From assembly GCF_032854445.1 (NCBI RefSeq), contig NC_088302.1, positions 31,095,979-31,155,978 on the forward strand: a DNA stretch of 60,000 bases, written 5' to 3'. A program made the translations under genes and the position numbers. Shown here one piece after another: positions 1 to 12,500 of the stretch (position 1 is the stretch's first letter; each line of letters begins with the position of its first letter). Below the pieces are notes generated by a model. That model had not been told where the DNA came from. It was given only the letters and a program-made list of their open reading frames with translations, and did not search any database. This DNA comes from Liolophura sinensis. Lineage: Eukaryota; Mollusca; Polyplacophora; Chitonida; Chitonidae.

Positions 1-392
1 CGAAAGTACATGTAATTATAAAAAAGACTATTCATTGTACTAAATAACCCTTTTAGCAGTAAGCACAATTGCTACAGATAGTGTACCTGTATTTAAACTG
101 AGGCACTGGCACAGTCACCTTGAAAAATAACTCTAGGTCATTGAAAAAAAAAATTGGATGCTTCTGCATAACTAGATGCATATGTGACATTTCTTGCTAT
201 AAAAAAGCTGGCAGGCAGTCAGTTTGTGTGAAAGTCAACTATAACTGTAATAATAAAGTACAACAGAAGAAGTCATAACAGGACTGTCAGGCGCTTAACT
301 CTAAAATTAAAAGAATTAAAAGAAATGAGTGAAACTAGTTCTCCTCATGTGTAATTTTTCGTACATGGCGATGTTTTCTGTCCTGTTTGTAG
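1..392. other. Intron sequence before the first visible exon
   Basis: This is AT-rich sequence with no open reading frame or repeat of note. It ends in a T-rich acceptor (TCCTGTTTGTAG). The exons coding for the N-terminal armadillo region must lie upstream of the window. Confidence 0.7.
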
Positions 393-519
393 TTTCCGAA
401 CAAGTAAAGGAATTGGCTACTCGGCCCACTTCTTGGGGAATTCCCTTGTCATCACCTCCATGAAGGTTAAGGGTAAAGGATTCCAGCACTGTGTTAAATA
501 TGACTTCAAACCCAGAAAG
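393..519 (+). CDS. Nbea: Exon 1 of window: laminin G-like domain
   Basis: Fragment residues 1-42. The first base completes a codon split with the previous exon. The translation begins [13 protein letters not shown] and ends KYDFKPRK, close to the NBEA segment FRTSKGVGYSAHF...KYDFQPRK. The acceptor is TTTGTAG and the donor AAG|GTGAGT. This is the start of the visible part of the concanavalin A-like fold. Confidence 0.95.
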
Positions 520-3500
520 GTGAGTGATCAGTCTTGTTTGAATTGTGACGTTTGTGACATAGGGACTCTAGCCTGTGCTTTTGTCATTAGATGAAAGGAA
601 AATTCTGATAGGTCTATTAGAAGATAGTCAGTTTGTTCTATCTTGTCACAGTTTCCCTTGTCATTTAAATAGCAGCACAGCTAGGTCCAGTTTCATGAAA
701 CTTTCTAAGTCCAGTGAATTGTGTGAGCAAATAGTCTTTATCCGTCAAAGCCTAACATGGGACATTTCTCAAATATACTTCTTTCAAACATAACAGAAGT
801 ATAGTAGTATACTATTGCTTAAGACAAAAAACTGAAAGAGTTTTGTGAAAACCATGCTCTGAAGCCTTTTTCTTTGAAGACAAGATTGAACTGGCATGAT
901 GGACATATTTCACTAGCTGCTTTCTCCTCCTGTTTCACTTTGTTGAAAATTTAACAATTCAAAGCTGTGTACTCCAAGAAATGTGCTTATCCTATATGTG
1001 TATTGAATGCCTTAGTAGTAGACAAAATTATTCATTGTGCTTAATCTTTACTAAATTCATGACAAATATGCCTGAAATCGTGGAAAATAGTGACTTTGTG
1101 ATTTGTCATGAGCCAAAAATTAACTTCCTGAAAGAAGAACTCTACCACATTTATAATGATCATAATCCCAGAGCAAATATTAACACTGGAATTTAACATT
1201 AAGCCTGTCTTTCTCTTTCTTTTCTTTTCAGTGGTATTTGCTGACCATTGTACATGTGTATAATCGCTGGAGTAGATCAGAACTACGATGTTATGTGGAT
1301 GGCCAGATTGTCTCTCAAACAGACATGTCCTGGCTGGTCAGTGCTAGTGAGGTCAGTGTTTCATGTATTGTACCGTTTTGTGGATGGTCAGAGTTTTTCA
1401 AAGTTCATCTGGATGAAAAAAAAATTCATCCAGATGAAAAAAAAATTTCATCCGGATGAAAAAAAAATTTTTTTTCTACAAATTAGTGGTTTAAGGCAAA
1501 GATTTTGACACTTTTTACCATCAGGTGTTGTAAGTTCATTATGTTACAGTCTTGTTATTTACATTAGAGTTTCTTCTAGAAAACTGTTCAACAGATGACG
1601 AGATTGCTCTTGAAGTTAAAATCTCTGTCACATAATGGATGAATTACTAGTTGCTTGCCAAAGGCCGAAGTATTTATTCATTCCAATTTTCTCCAACCAT
1701 AAAGCTGACAATGAACATATAACTGAAATATTGTTAAGTGTGTATCATTGGCCACCAGTCAATCAATCGTGGTTGAGGAAAGTCAGTTTCGTGACTGACG
1801 TTGTCTTGTCTATTTTCCAGCCATACGACAAGTGTTTCATTGGCTCAGGTACAGAGGCTGATGAAGACTGTATGTTCTGTGGTCAGATGTCCACTATCTA
1901 CCTATTCAGCGAGGCCTTGTCTGCTGCCCAGGTGGCTGCAATCTACACCCTAGGACCAGGCTACAAGGTAAACACTGAACCAAATGGATGTAATGGCATT
2001 GAACTGTGATTTTCAATAAAGGTAATGGCATTGAACTGTGATTTTCAATAAAGGTAATGGCATTGAACTGTGATTTTCAATAAAGTGTGCCGTTAGTCAG
2101 GTAATACCTCCATGTGCAGAATTTCTTACAAAGGACTCCTGAATCACATATTTATTTCTGAATGTGAACATATAAAAGTTAAAAAAATCCCTCTTCACAG
2201 TGTTTTTCTTGGGTGTTGGGTAAAAATAGTTTTAAACTACGTCAACTTAAGTCTTCTTATGACTCCAATTCTCAGTCCTGAAATAAAGTAGCCTGCTGCC
2301 ATGGTTTTTAGTGACGTCAATGGTTCTAGTTGTCTAAACAACTCTGTCGGGGGAAGAGCCTGAATGGGCGCAGTAAGCTGGCCTTGAGTAAATTGCCCAA
2401 TGGTTTCATTTCCAAAAATTTCCAACTATTTGTTTCAACTGTTCCCCATAGAAAAGTTCTATGGCTCTGATTGCCTTTGTTTGCTGCATAACCCTTACCA
2501 CAGTTTTAGGGTTACCGTTCATGAAGTTTTGCTCAGGAGTTTATTCACATCTTCAACATGTTCTGTTTTGTTTAACTCTTTTTTTTTCAGAACCAGTTCC
2601 GGTTTCACAATGAGAGCTTGACCCATATCGGAGACGGCCACAAAAGGGTAAGGCTCTTACTTTTTAGTCTTGTACAGTTTATATTCAGGTCTTGTACAGT
2701 TTATATTCAGGTCTTGTACAGTTTATATTCAGGTTATTCATAGTATGAACTAAGAAAGGTTGAATGGTGTTACAAGTGTTAGCATTGAACTATTGCCTTG
2801 TTTCTAAGATCCTTATGAGCTTGGCTGGCACTGTTACGGACATTTGGTTATGTTATAAAGTTCACAAGTAGCCATACTTCTGCACCCCATACGGGTGAAA
2901 ATATTCTGCAATATAAGTGCAGCATTTACCAACCACCAGACAGTAAATCAGTCAGTTCTAGTCCATGTGAAGAAAAAATTAAGCTATTTTAAAATATTTT
3001 ATGAGTTCATTTTCTGGGTTTTGGATGCATCATAAAGGAGATGCATCATCCCCACCCTCCAAAAAAACCCCCAAAAACAAAACAAAGAAATAATATATCA
3101 TTCTGTCATTCATCAAGGTGTAACATATGATACACCTTTTTTCCTGAACATTTATGATGTATACATTATGACATTTGTCTTGTGTTGTAGATACTGTTTG
3201 ACGGGAAGCTGACCTCTACGATTGTGTTCATGTACAACCCCATTGCCTGTGATCGGCAGTTGTGTTTGGAATCCTCACCCAAAGGCAACATGTCCCACTT
3301 TGTGCACACCCCTCATGCTATGATGGCTGGGGTAAGCCAATACTATTCGTTAATTAATAATATGTGTATTTATGAATGAACTCACGGTGAAAATATGCAC
3401 GTCATTGAATACCTGTAATAGTGAGATAGTCATATTTAAAGCCTGAACTGAATTTATCTGTACATTCTGTTGTAAGAACAACACATTCGACGCTGCAGTG

Positions 3501-6500
3501 AGAATACAAAGCTGTATAGAAAATTGAGAAATGCTCATTTGTTTATTATTCTATCTGTTCATGTATAGAATTGTTCATACATGTAATATTATATTGTGAA
3601 TTGCTCTGTTTTAGGATGTGAAAGCTGTGATTACTCATTCCATCCATAGTACACTCCATTCTTTAGGTGGAGTCCAGGTAAGGTCTTCTCCAAGCATGTA
3701 AACAAGCATATAACCTTCAAGTATATAAACTCCAAGCATACGTTTGTATAGACTCTATGCATATAAACTCCAAGCACATAACCTTCAAGCATATAAACTC
3801 CAAGCATATAACCTTCAAGCATATGATCTCCAAGCATATAAACTTCAAGCATATAAACTCCAAGCATATAACCTTCAAGCATATAACCTTCAAGCATATG
3901 AACTCCAAGCATATAACCTTCAAGCGTTTAAATTCCAAACATATAACCTTCAAACATATAGACTCCAAGTATATAATCTTCAAGCATATAAACTCCAAAC
4001 ATATAACCTTCAAGCATATAAACTCCAAGCATATACCCTTCAAGCAAATAAACTCCAAGCATATACCCTTCAAGCATATAACCTTCAAGCAAATAAACTC
4101 CAAGCATATAACCTTCAAGCATATGAACTTCAAGCATATAAATTCCAAGCATATGAACTGCAAGTGTTCATCTAAACTCCAGCCCAGGCTCAACTGATTT
4201 ACAAGTGATATGCCTCAAATTTTTTTCCAGATTGTAGCGCCATATTTTTGGGAAAAGTCAATATGTGAAAGCATAATGGTGAAACATTATCATTGCCTGT
4301 CGTCTGTGTTTGCTGATTGGCTGATTGAAACAGTCTAACCTCTATCTCATTATGAATTCTTCTTTTGGGGAACAAATCTGCCTGCCATATTATAAGAGGT
4401 GCACTTTAAATAAAGTTGCTACATGAGAAGGTCTGTCAGCAACCTGTGGACTTTCATGGGTTTCCTCCAGGGTCTTTCCGGTTTCCTACTATAATGATGT
4501 CAGCCGGCGTATAAGTGAAATATAAAGTTAGTAAACCACTAATAGCCGACACGGAGCTGGAAGAAGTGGATGGATACAGTTTGATATTGGATGGTAATTG
4601 TGAAGCCAAAGTCAGTATAAAACTTGAACCATGAGCTTTTATTGAATATTATTCAAGCATTTTATTACATGATTACCAAGTCTCTGAGTGCAGATATAAT
4701 ACAGAATTTGAAGGGTTTTCTTTTTTGTAACATGTGAAAGTATTTACAGATGTATACAACAATAGCATGGTGAAATGTTTAAGAATAGAAATGAAAAAAT
4801 CGGCACACATGATAGTTATATGGACTGTTGTTTATATTTTGTCTGAGACAGTCATGGCAGCTCTAAGATCCTTTAGTAGTTGTCTGCAAACGTCTGCATG
4901 AGTTCTTTGACTTATCTGCCGCAAGGACTGAGAAAATATTACTTTCGACATGGTGTGCGCTCCATGAGTGACAGGTGTGAGGCTTTGTTGTCATTTGAAT
5001 AAATTTACCATCACTGCTAAAATCTCGTCCTGTTTGTGTTTCAGATTACGTTCCCATTGTTTGGTCAGTTGGATTTGCCAGTGGACAAAGGTCCAGATAG
5101 TAAAAGTGTTGTGGACATCACAATCTGGTAAAGCATCTATACACATTCGTGTAGATGAAGCTTCTGCATGAATTCTTCATGCATCTATTTAACACATATA
5201 TCTGTATATCCTTCTCCTTTGAAAGACATATTTACATGATCCTATATGCTTGAAAAACATAAAAAAAATCATAAAAACATCAAGATCAGAAAAGGTAAAA
5301 AGGTAGATTTTCCTTTTTTTATTTTTATTCAATTTTTACATTTTTTAGTGATGCCCCCCCCCCCCTCCCACACACACACACACACTAAATGAAATGGTGT
5401 TGCCTTAGTGATAGAAGAGTCCATTCTTGGAACTCCTATTCCAGGTGTTGCATGTTCCTGTACTTTGTGGTATCCATGTGTATGTCAAAGTTTATCTTTG
5501 ATTCCCTCCCTGTGGTGTGTTTCAGCGCTGATCTCATGTGTCTGCTGTGTGAGCTGTTGGAGAGCTCTGAGGCAATCCAGCAACAGATGTTACAGACACG
5601 GGGATTCCTCGTCATCAGTTACTTCTTGGAGAAGGTGAGTGCAGGTGGAAAATGTCCAAGCATCAAGGTTGACACGTGATGTTGTACATCTTACCTGTGT
5701 TATTGATATAAGGATTCCATACCAAATATAACCAAACTTTTTGCTGGATATATAGAATGTACATGTACAGTTATAAAGAGCATCATGAAAAGATTTTGAC
5801 ATTTTTCTTACAACCGACTATTAGATTGTGATAAAATGTATATCAAAATGTCTGAATTTTATATGTTTTATTTCCAAAACATCCTTTTTGTTTTTAGTCA
5901 GATGATCTTACAAAAAAAAAAAGAAAATGTTACTGCACTAGGACACCAAACCCAGTTTTCCTCACAGTCCACTCCATTGCACGCTAGTACATTAAATGGT
6001 CTCCTGTAAAACATTGGATATTGCATTTCTCTCCCACAGCAAGTGAGAAGGTCTTCAGCAACCTGCGGATGGTCATGGGTTTCCCCTGGGTTGGGCCTGT
6101 TTCCTCCCACCATAATACTGGTAGCCTTTGTATAAGTGAAATATTTTTGAGTACACGGATCAATAAATTAAATACTGCCTTTGTAGTTAGCAAGATACAC
6201 AGGTTTCCATGGTTTTTTATTTTTCCTGGTGTAACTGACCTTACTTTCACCAGTGTTTGAGTGAAGTTTCTCTTCAGTATACCTTAAAACACAGACAGAA
6301 TCTTATATCAAATTCTTGTTGGGCAGGCTTCCAAGGACCACATCACTCCGGCTGTGTTAGAGGCCTTCCTGGATCTGACTCAACACTTGGTGGGGCTCGC
6401 GAGTGGTGGACCACTCCTCAAGAACCTCTTTGACCATATTCTGTTCAACCCAGGGCTCTGGATACATTCCTCCATGGAGGTAGGAAGTGATATTACGTCA

Positions 6501-9500
6501 CCATGAGCATGCCACTAGCTCACCACCAGCAGGCCTTTATCATACATCAACTATTCAACTGATAATGAGTTAGCGGAAATAAAGGCTCCACGCACTTTGA
6601 GATAAAGTCTTCTTTTTAAGATGCTCAGCTTTAATGGCCAAGACATGATTTTTTTGAGTTTCCTTCTCTGACTTCTTTTTCACGTGTCCTTGGTGACAAT
6701 GAGAGGTAGACATTGCTTGTACTTAGTCTAACATTCTGAGTAGGTATCTCCAGCCAGTACAGGAAAGTTTGATAATTAACTAGCCAAAGCTCACAGATTT
6801 ACCTGTGGGACTCCTCTTTCCTCCTCCAATAAAACTGGCAAATTCTCGAGTATGATGTTAAGCAAAGTTTAATGAATAGAGGTTATTGAATAGTCAAGGT
6901 TAAATACCATACATGTTTTTCGAGTGAGAGCTGGAAATAATAACCCATGTGAAATTTCCACCTCTCGCTCGAAAAATATTTATGGTATTCAACCTTCACT
7001 CTGCAATATTCTATTTGATACTCATATTTTGACCATATCACGATTTTCTGTGTCAGAACAAGTTAAGTCTTGTGTTTGGGTATAGAACGCTTCAGGGTAA
7101 ATAACTATAAATAATAAATCAGAACACTGTTGCAACAGATCTGTATTAACTGGTCGTGTTTATTACATTTATCAGGTGCAGACCAAACTGTACTGTTACC
7201 TGGCCACGGAATTCATCAATGACGCTCACATCTACAGCAACATTCGGCGAGTTAGTGCTGTCCTGCAGACCATGCACACACTCAAGTATTACTACTGGGT
7301 GGTTAACCCTCAGAACCGCAGTGGCATCAGCGCTAAAGGTGCAGGTAAGTGTGGGTAGATAATGGTGACAGAGAGTTAGTGCTTGTCCTGCAGACCATGC
7401 ACACACTCAAGTATTACTACTGGGTGGTTAACCCTCAGTACCGCAGTGGTATCAGCGCTAAAGAGGCAGGTGAGTGTGGGTAGAGTTAGTGCTAATGTCC
7501 AGGCATTAGCCAGGGGTGAATAATGAACTGGCTCTCAGACGCCATGGGCTTAAATGAGTTATAGTCTGTTTCTTTTAGAGAGTGGCCTACATTCATCTCT
7601 TTGTAAAATCAGTCATACTCGCTACCAAAATTGCCTTCTGTCAGTGATACGTAACAACCCAAGCTCTAGACATTGACATGTTGAACGTTCATAGTATTAC
7701 AAGGAAAATGGAGAATACTTTTTCTCTGAGATATAGCAAACTGAATCTTTGCTGACAAGATGAAGACTGTGTACTTGGACTTAATGATCACATGTAGAAG
7801 TTTATATGCATTTACTGTTTAGATTATTATAAGGGGTAAAAATAAGCAATATGTCCGTTGGCTCATTGCAAGTTTGTGCTTGTTTTTTTTTTTTTTCAAG
7901 CTAAAATGAGCTAATACTAGACTTTTCATGGCACTGGGATTTAAGGTAAGAATTTAACACATTGTAGAGTATGTTTTGCTAAATGGTAATGTTGACCAAA
8001 AGTATCGTGTGGTTGTTTTTGCAGATGGCCCTCGGCCAGATCGTGATGAGATCATCAAGCTGAGATCCTTCATGCTGATGTATGTGAAGGAGCTGATCCT
8101 GAAGGGACAGGGGATCCTTGAGGATGAGCTACAGAGTATCCTCAACTACCTGACCACGCTACATGAGGTGAGGATCAACCACAGGGCAACCAATAAATCT
8201 GACTCCAGGCTGGCAAAAAGCTGATCTGGAAAATTGTTAGCCATGCATTAAATTATTGATTATAAATAAAATAAAAAAAAAACAAAGAAAAAGGTGATGT
8301 GTAAGATAAACAAATGTGGGTCTATTGGCAATTCGAGGAGAAAAATATTCTTTGTTTTTTGAATGGAAATTCCTCATGGACACAGTGATGTAAAGAGAAA
8401 GGTGGAGAGTGACTCTACTTTTCTCTCTTGCATCCATGATGGATTGAGGACTTCGGTGGTTACTGCTTCCACATCATAGTTGGGAGACAAACCGAAGACA
8501 AACTGTACTTGTTGCTGCCTCGATTGGCACTCCGCACTGAGAGGCTAGAACAAGCAAACAGGACTGGTTGGCCCGGTGTCAGTATAATGTGAGTGGATGG
8601 GGTGTTTTTGATGGGGTTATCTGCGGCATAATACTTCACTGCGCTTTGGCGGCATGGACTCGCCCTGCTACAAGGAGACACAGTATATGTACTCACACCT
8701 AATAACCACTAGTCATTCATTCATTTATGGATTGGTGGATTGGCAAGAATTTCGCTTAGTAATATGTTAGAGCTTACTAGAATTGTTACATTATAATTAG
8801 GTTTTGTGACAGAGATTTCATAATATTTAATCACATTACCTTTAAAGACCTCAATTCTTCTTATTGTCGTATAATTTTCTTATAAATTATAAGTAATCGG
8901 TGATATTACTTCAGAAAATTTTATCAGAATTTCTCCCCATCGTCATAGTATTTTGAATGTATTATGCCACTTAATCGTTATCCCTGGTTAATTATGTGTA
9001 CTTGATTGCTGATAATTCTCACATCTGTCATAGCTGTAATGACGGTAATTGTCTCAATTTTCCTCCACCCAGGATGACAACCTGATGGATGTGTTGGAAT
9101 TGACAGTCTCGCTAATGGCTGAACATCCCTCTTCTATGGTTCCGGCATTTGACAAGAAATTAGGAGTCCGGTGAGTGTATAGATATTGATCTGAGGCAAA
9201 AGAAAAAATGAAAAAAAAAAAACAAACAAACAAACAAACAAAAAACAACAATCAACTAAAGATCATTCTCAAATAATGATTGCTCAATACAATTATTGTT
9301 TGGTTTTTGCAAAATTATAATACAGCTTTATCAGTTATTACAAATATTACAAATAACAATGAAGATATTTTTTGTACAAACTCCTCACAATTTATGTGCA
9401 GTGTTTCATTCGTGATTACCTTTATATCTTCTGAGTGGGAAGGTCTTCCAGCAGCCTGCGGATGGTCATGGGTTTGCTGGTCGCTGTCGTATAAGTAAAT

Positions 9501-12500
9501 ATTCTTGAGATATGGCGTAAAACACCAATCAAATAAAATAAATAAAATTCTGTCCTCAGCAAGAGGGACCATCTTGCGTTGTGCATATTGATATGCTATT
9601 GTACATAATTTTTTCTTGTATGCATTATCAGTAAGCATGACAATAATCAAATGGAATTTTGAGTAAATACATTCATCTACAAAAGGTTTACAAATTTTTA
9701 TGTAGCAATGTAAGGGTCTTCTTCCTTACCCAGGTTAATTCACAGGGTGTTTTTCTTGTTTTCAGGACAGTTTTCAAGCTGCTGGCATCACCTAATGAAC
9801 GGCTGAGATTACAAGCTCTTAAACTCCTAGGCTTTTTCCTGATGAGGAGCACTCACAAGTAAGTCAGATCTGTGAGGTTCTTGAGGAGTACTCACAAGTA
9901 AGTGAGATCAGTGAGCTGCTGAGTTATTGGGGAGCCCTCACAAATAAGTCAGATCAGTGAGTCACTGGGGTTTTTGAGGATTGCTCACAAGTTAATCAGA
10001 TCAGTGAGTCACTGTTGTTATTGAGGAGCACTCACAAATAAGTCAGATCAGTGAGTCAATGTGGTTATTGAGGAACACTCATAAATAAGTCAGATCAGTG
10101 AGTCACTGGCATTATTGAGGAGCACTCACAAATAAGTCAGATCAGTGAGTCACGGTGGTTATTGAGGAGCACTCACAAGTAAGTCAGATCAGTGAGTCAC
10201 TGTGGTTATTGAGGAGCACTCACAAATAAGTCAGATCAGTGAGTCACGGTGGTTATTGAGGAGCACTCACAAGTAAGTCAGATCAGTGAGTCACTGTGGT
10301 TATTGAGGAGCACTCACAAATAAGTCAGATCAGTGAGTCACTGTGGTTATTGAGGAGTACTCACAAGTAAGTGAGATCAGTGAGTCGTTGGAGTTATTGA
10401 GGAATATTCACAAGTAGTCAGATCAATGAGTTACTGGATTTATTGAAAGAGTACTCACAAGTAAATCAGATCAGGAAATCACTGGGGCTATTGAGTAGTA
10501 CTCACAAGTAATTCAGATCATTAAATCAGTGGAGGTATTGAGGAGCACTTATAATTTGATTTATTTGATTGTTTTTTTTTACGCCGAACTCAAAAATATT
10601 TCACTGATACAACTACAGAGTAGCACTCACAAGTAAGTCTGATCAGTAAGTCACTTGGGATGTTGGGGAGCACTAACAAATTAGTTAGATCAGTAAGCCA
10701 CTGAGGATGTTGGGCAGGACACACAAGTTAGATCAGTAAGTCACTGGGGATATTGGAGAGCACTCAAGTTAGTCAGATCAGTAAGTCACCTAGGATGTTG
10801 GGCAGGACTCACAAACTAGTCAGATCAGTAAGTCTCTGGGGAAATTGGAGAGCACTCACAAATAAGACAGATGAATGAGTCACTGGGGATGTTGGGGAGC
10901 ACTTACAAGCTAGTCAGATCAGTTAGTCACTGGGGATATTCGAGAGCACTGACAAGTTAGTCAGATCAGTAAGTCAAAGGGGATGTTGGAAAGCACTCAC
11001 AAGTAAGTCAGATCATTGAGTTATGATCAGTGTCATAAAAACTATTACAGAGAAGTTTCAGTAAATACCGTAAGATCGTCATTTTGTAGTCATTAAGGTA
11101 CGGAAACCTCCTACGTCTCGTAGAGCTCTTGAGATGTGTGAGAAGATTGATTATTCATATCAGAACTTCCTGTAATCACTAACAGTCAATTACATGTACC
11201 TTAATTCGTCAACATTTTCAACCATTTGTACAGATTTATGAAGTTAGCATCTTTAATGATACAAAGAAATCATTTTTAGCGTCATTTTCATAATAATTGT
11301 ATGCATAAATTCCACTGAAAGCAGTGGTTTAGTGGTTGAAAAGGTTGAAGGTTTACAGTGTATCATTGTGTATTTAGCTGTGTGAAGTGTTCCCAAGCTG
11401 TGATATACACCTGTGTTCTTACAGACGCAAGCACGAGTCCATGGCTCCCCACAACAGCTTCAGTCTGATCGCAGAGAGGTTAATGCTCAATGTGTCTGCC
11501 ATCTCCATGGCAACTTACAATGGACTTTTCCAGGTAAGAGAGCTTCAGTACATTTACATACATTTTATAATTCATAATTCCTATGACATGTGAAGACACC
11601 TAGACATTCTGTATGAGTAAGGTGTGCAACGCCTGGCTGTGAGACCTTGGACTGGGAAATTATGCAATCTTTCGCTCTTGTTTCTCTTTCAAGGTCAGTT
11701 ACCTTCTGTGTTTGATAACCTTGAATATGTGACACTCAAAGTGGATGAAAGGATCGGAAATGTACATAAAGATCAAATTGTCCAGTGCTTTTAGAGTATT
11801 TAAAGTGATTATTGCCGCAGTTGCAAAAAATCTCAAATATAGTAATGTATGTTCGCACGTTGGCTTTTTGCTTATCCAAATGTGTTTGTGTTTTGTACAA
11901 CTTGTCTGATTTTTTTTCTCTGTCTTGATTATTTCAGATTTTGACAGAAAGACTTACCATTGAAATCCTAAAGGGAAAGCATCCAGAACCAGAGTCTTTC
12001 TTCAAGTTTGAAAATCCAGGTCAGCTTTTGTAATAAATCTGTATTTTCATTTCATTCATGAACATGTTTGGTATGGCAAAGATGGTTTAGAATGTCTGTC
12101 TTTTGAAGTGGTGGCCCGGAACAGAAATTCAATTCTTGGCCTTGTCATGCCTAAAACTTTTAACTGGGTAAAGTTTGATTCTTTTATTCACCAGTTTCTT
12201 TTGTCCATGTCACATGACAAATATGAACCTTCATGTAATAAGACATGGTGTCATTGGCAAGATATGAAATATATAATAAATAAAAATTAGATAATCTGAT
12301 CTGCTTACAGGATTAAAGCTCAATGATCTTAATCTCTCCCGGGGTAAATAGAATTTAGGAGCGATATACATGTATTAGACTGTTGGTAACCTACAGGTGA
12401 ACAAGCATATATACTCACACACACTTAAAAAAGTTTGTATATAAAGAGTTCAGATATAAATACATTATATATAAATAACAAGATTGACAAGGGAATAAGG

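Noticed and set aside
3631-4197. Long frames on both strands repeating [20 protein letters not shown] or [10 protein letters not shown]
   Set aside because: They are produced by the 30-bp minisatellite, whose length divides by three. They have no splice context and no other coding sign.
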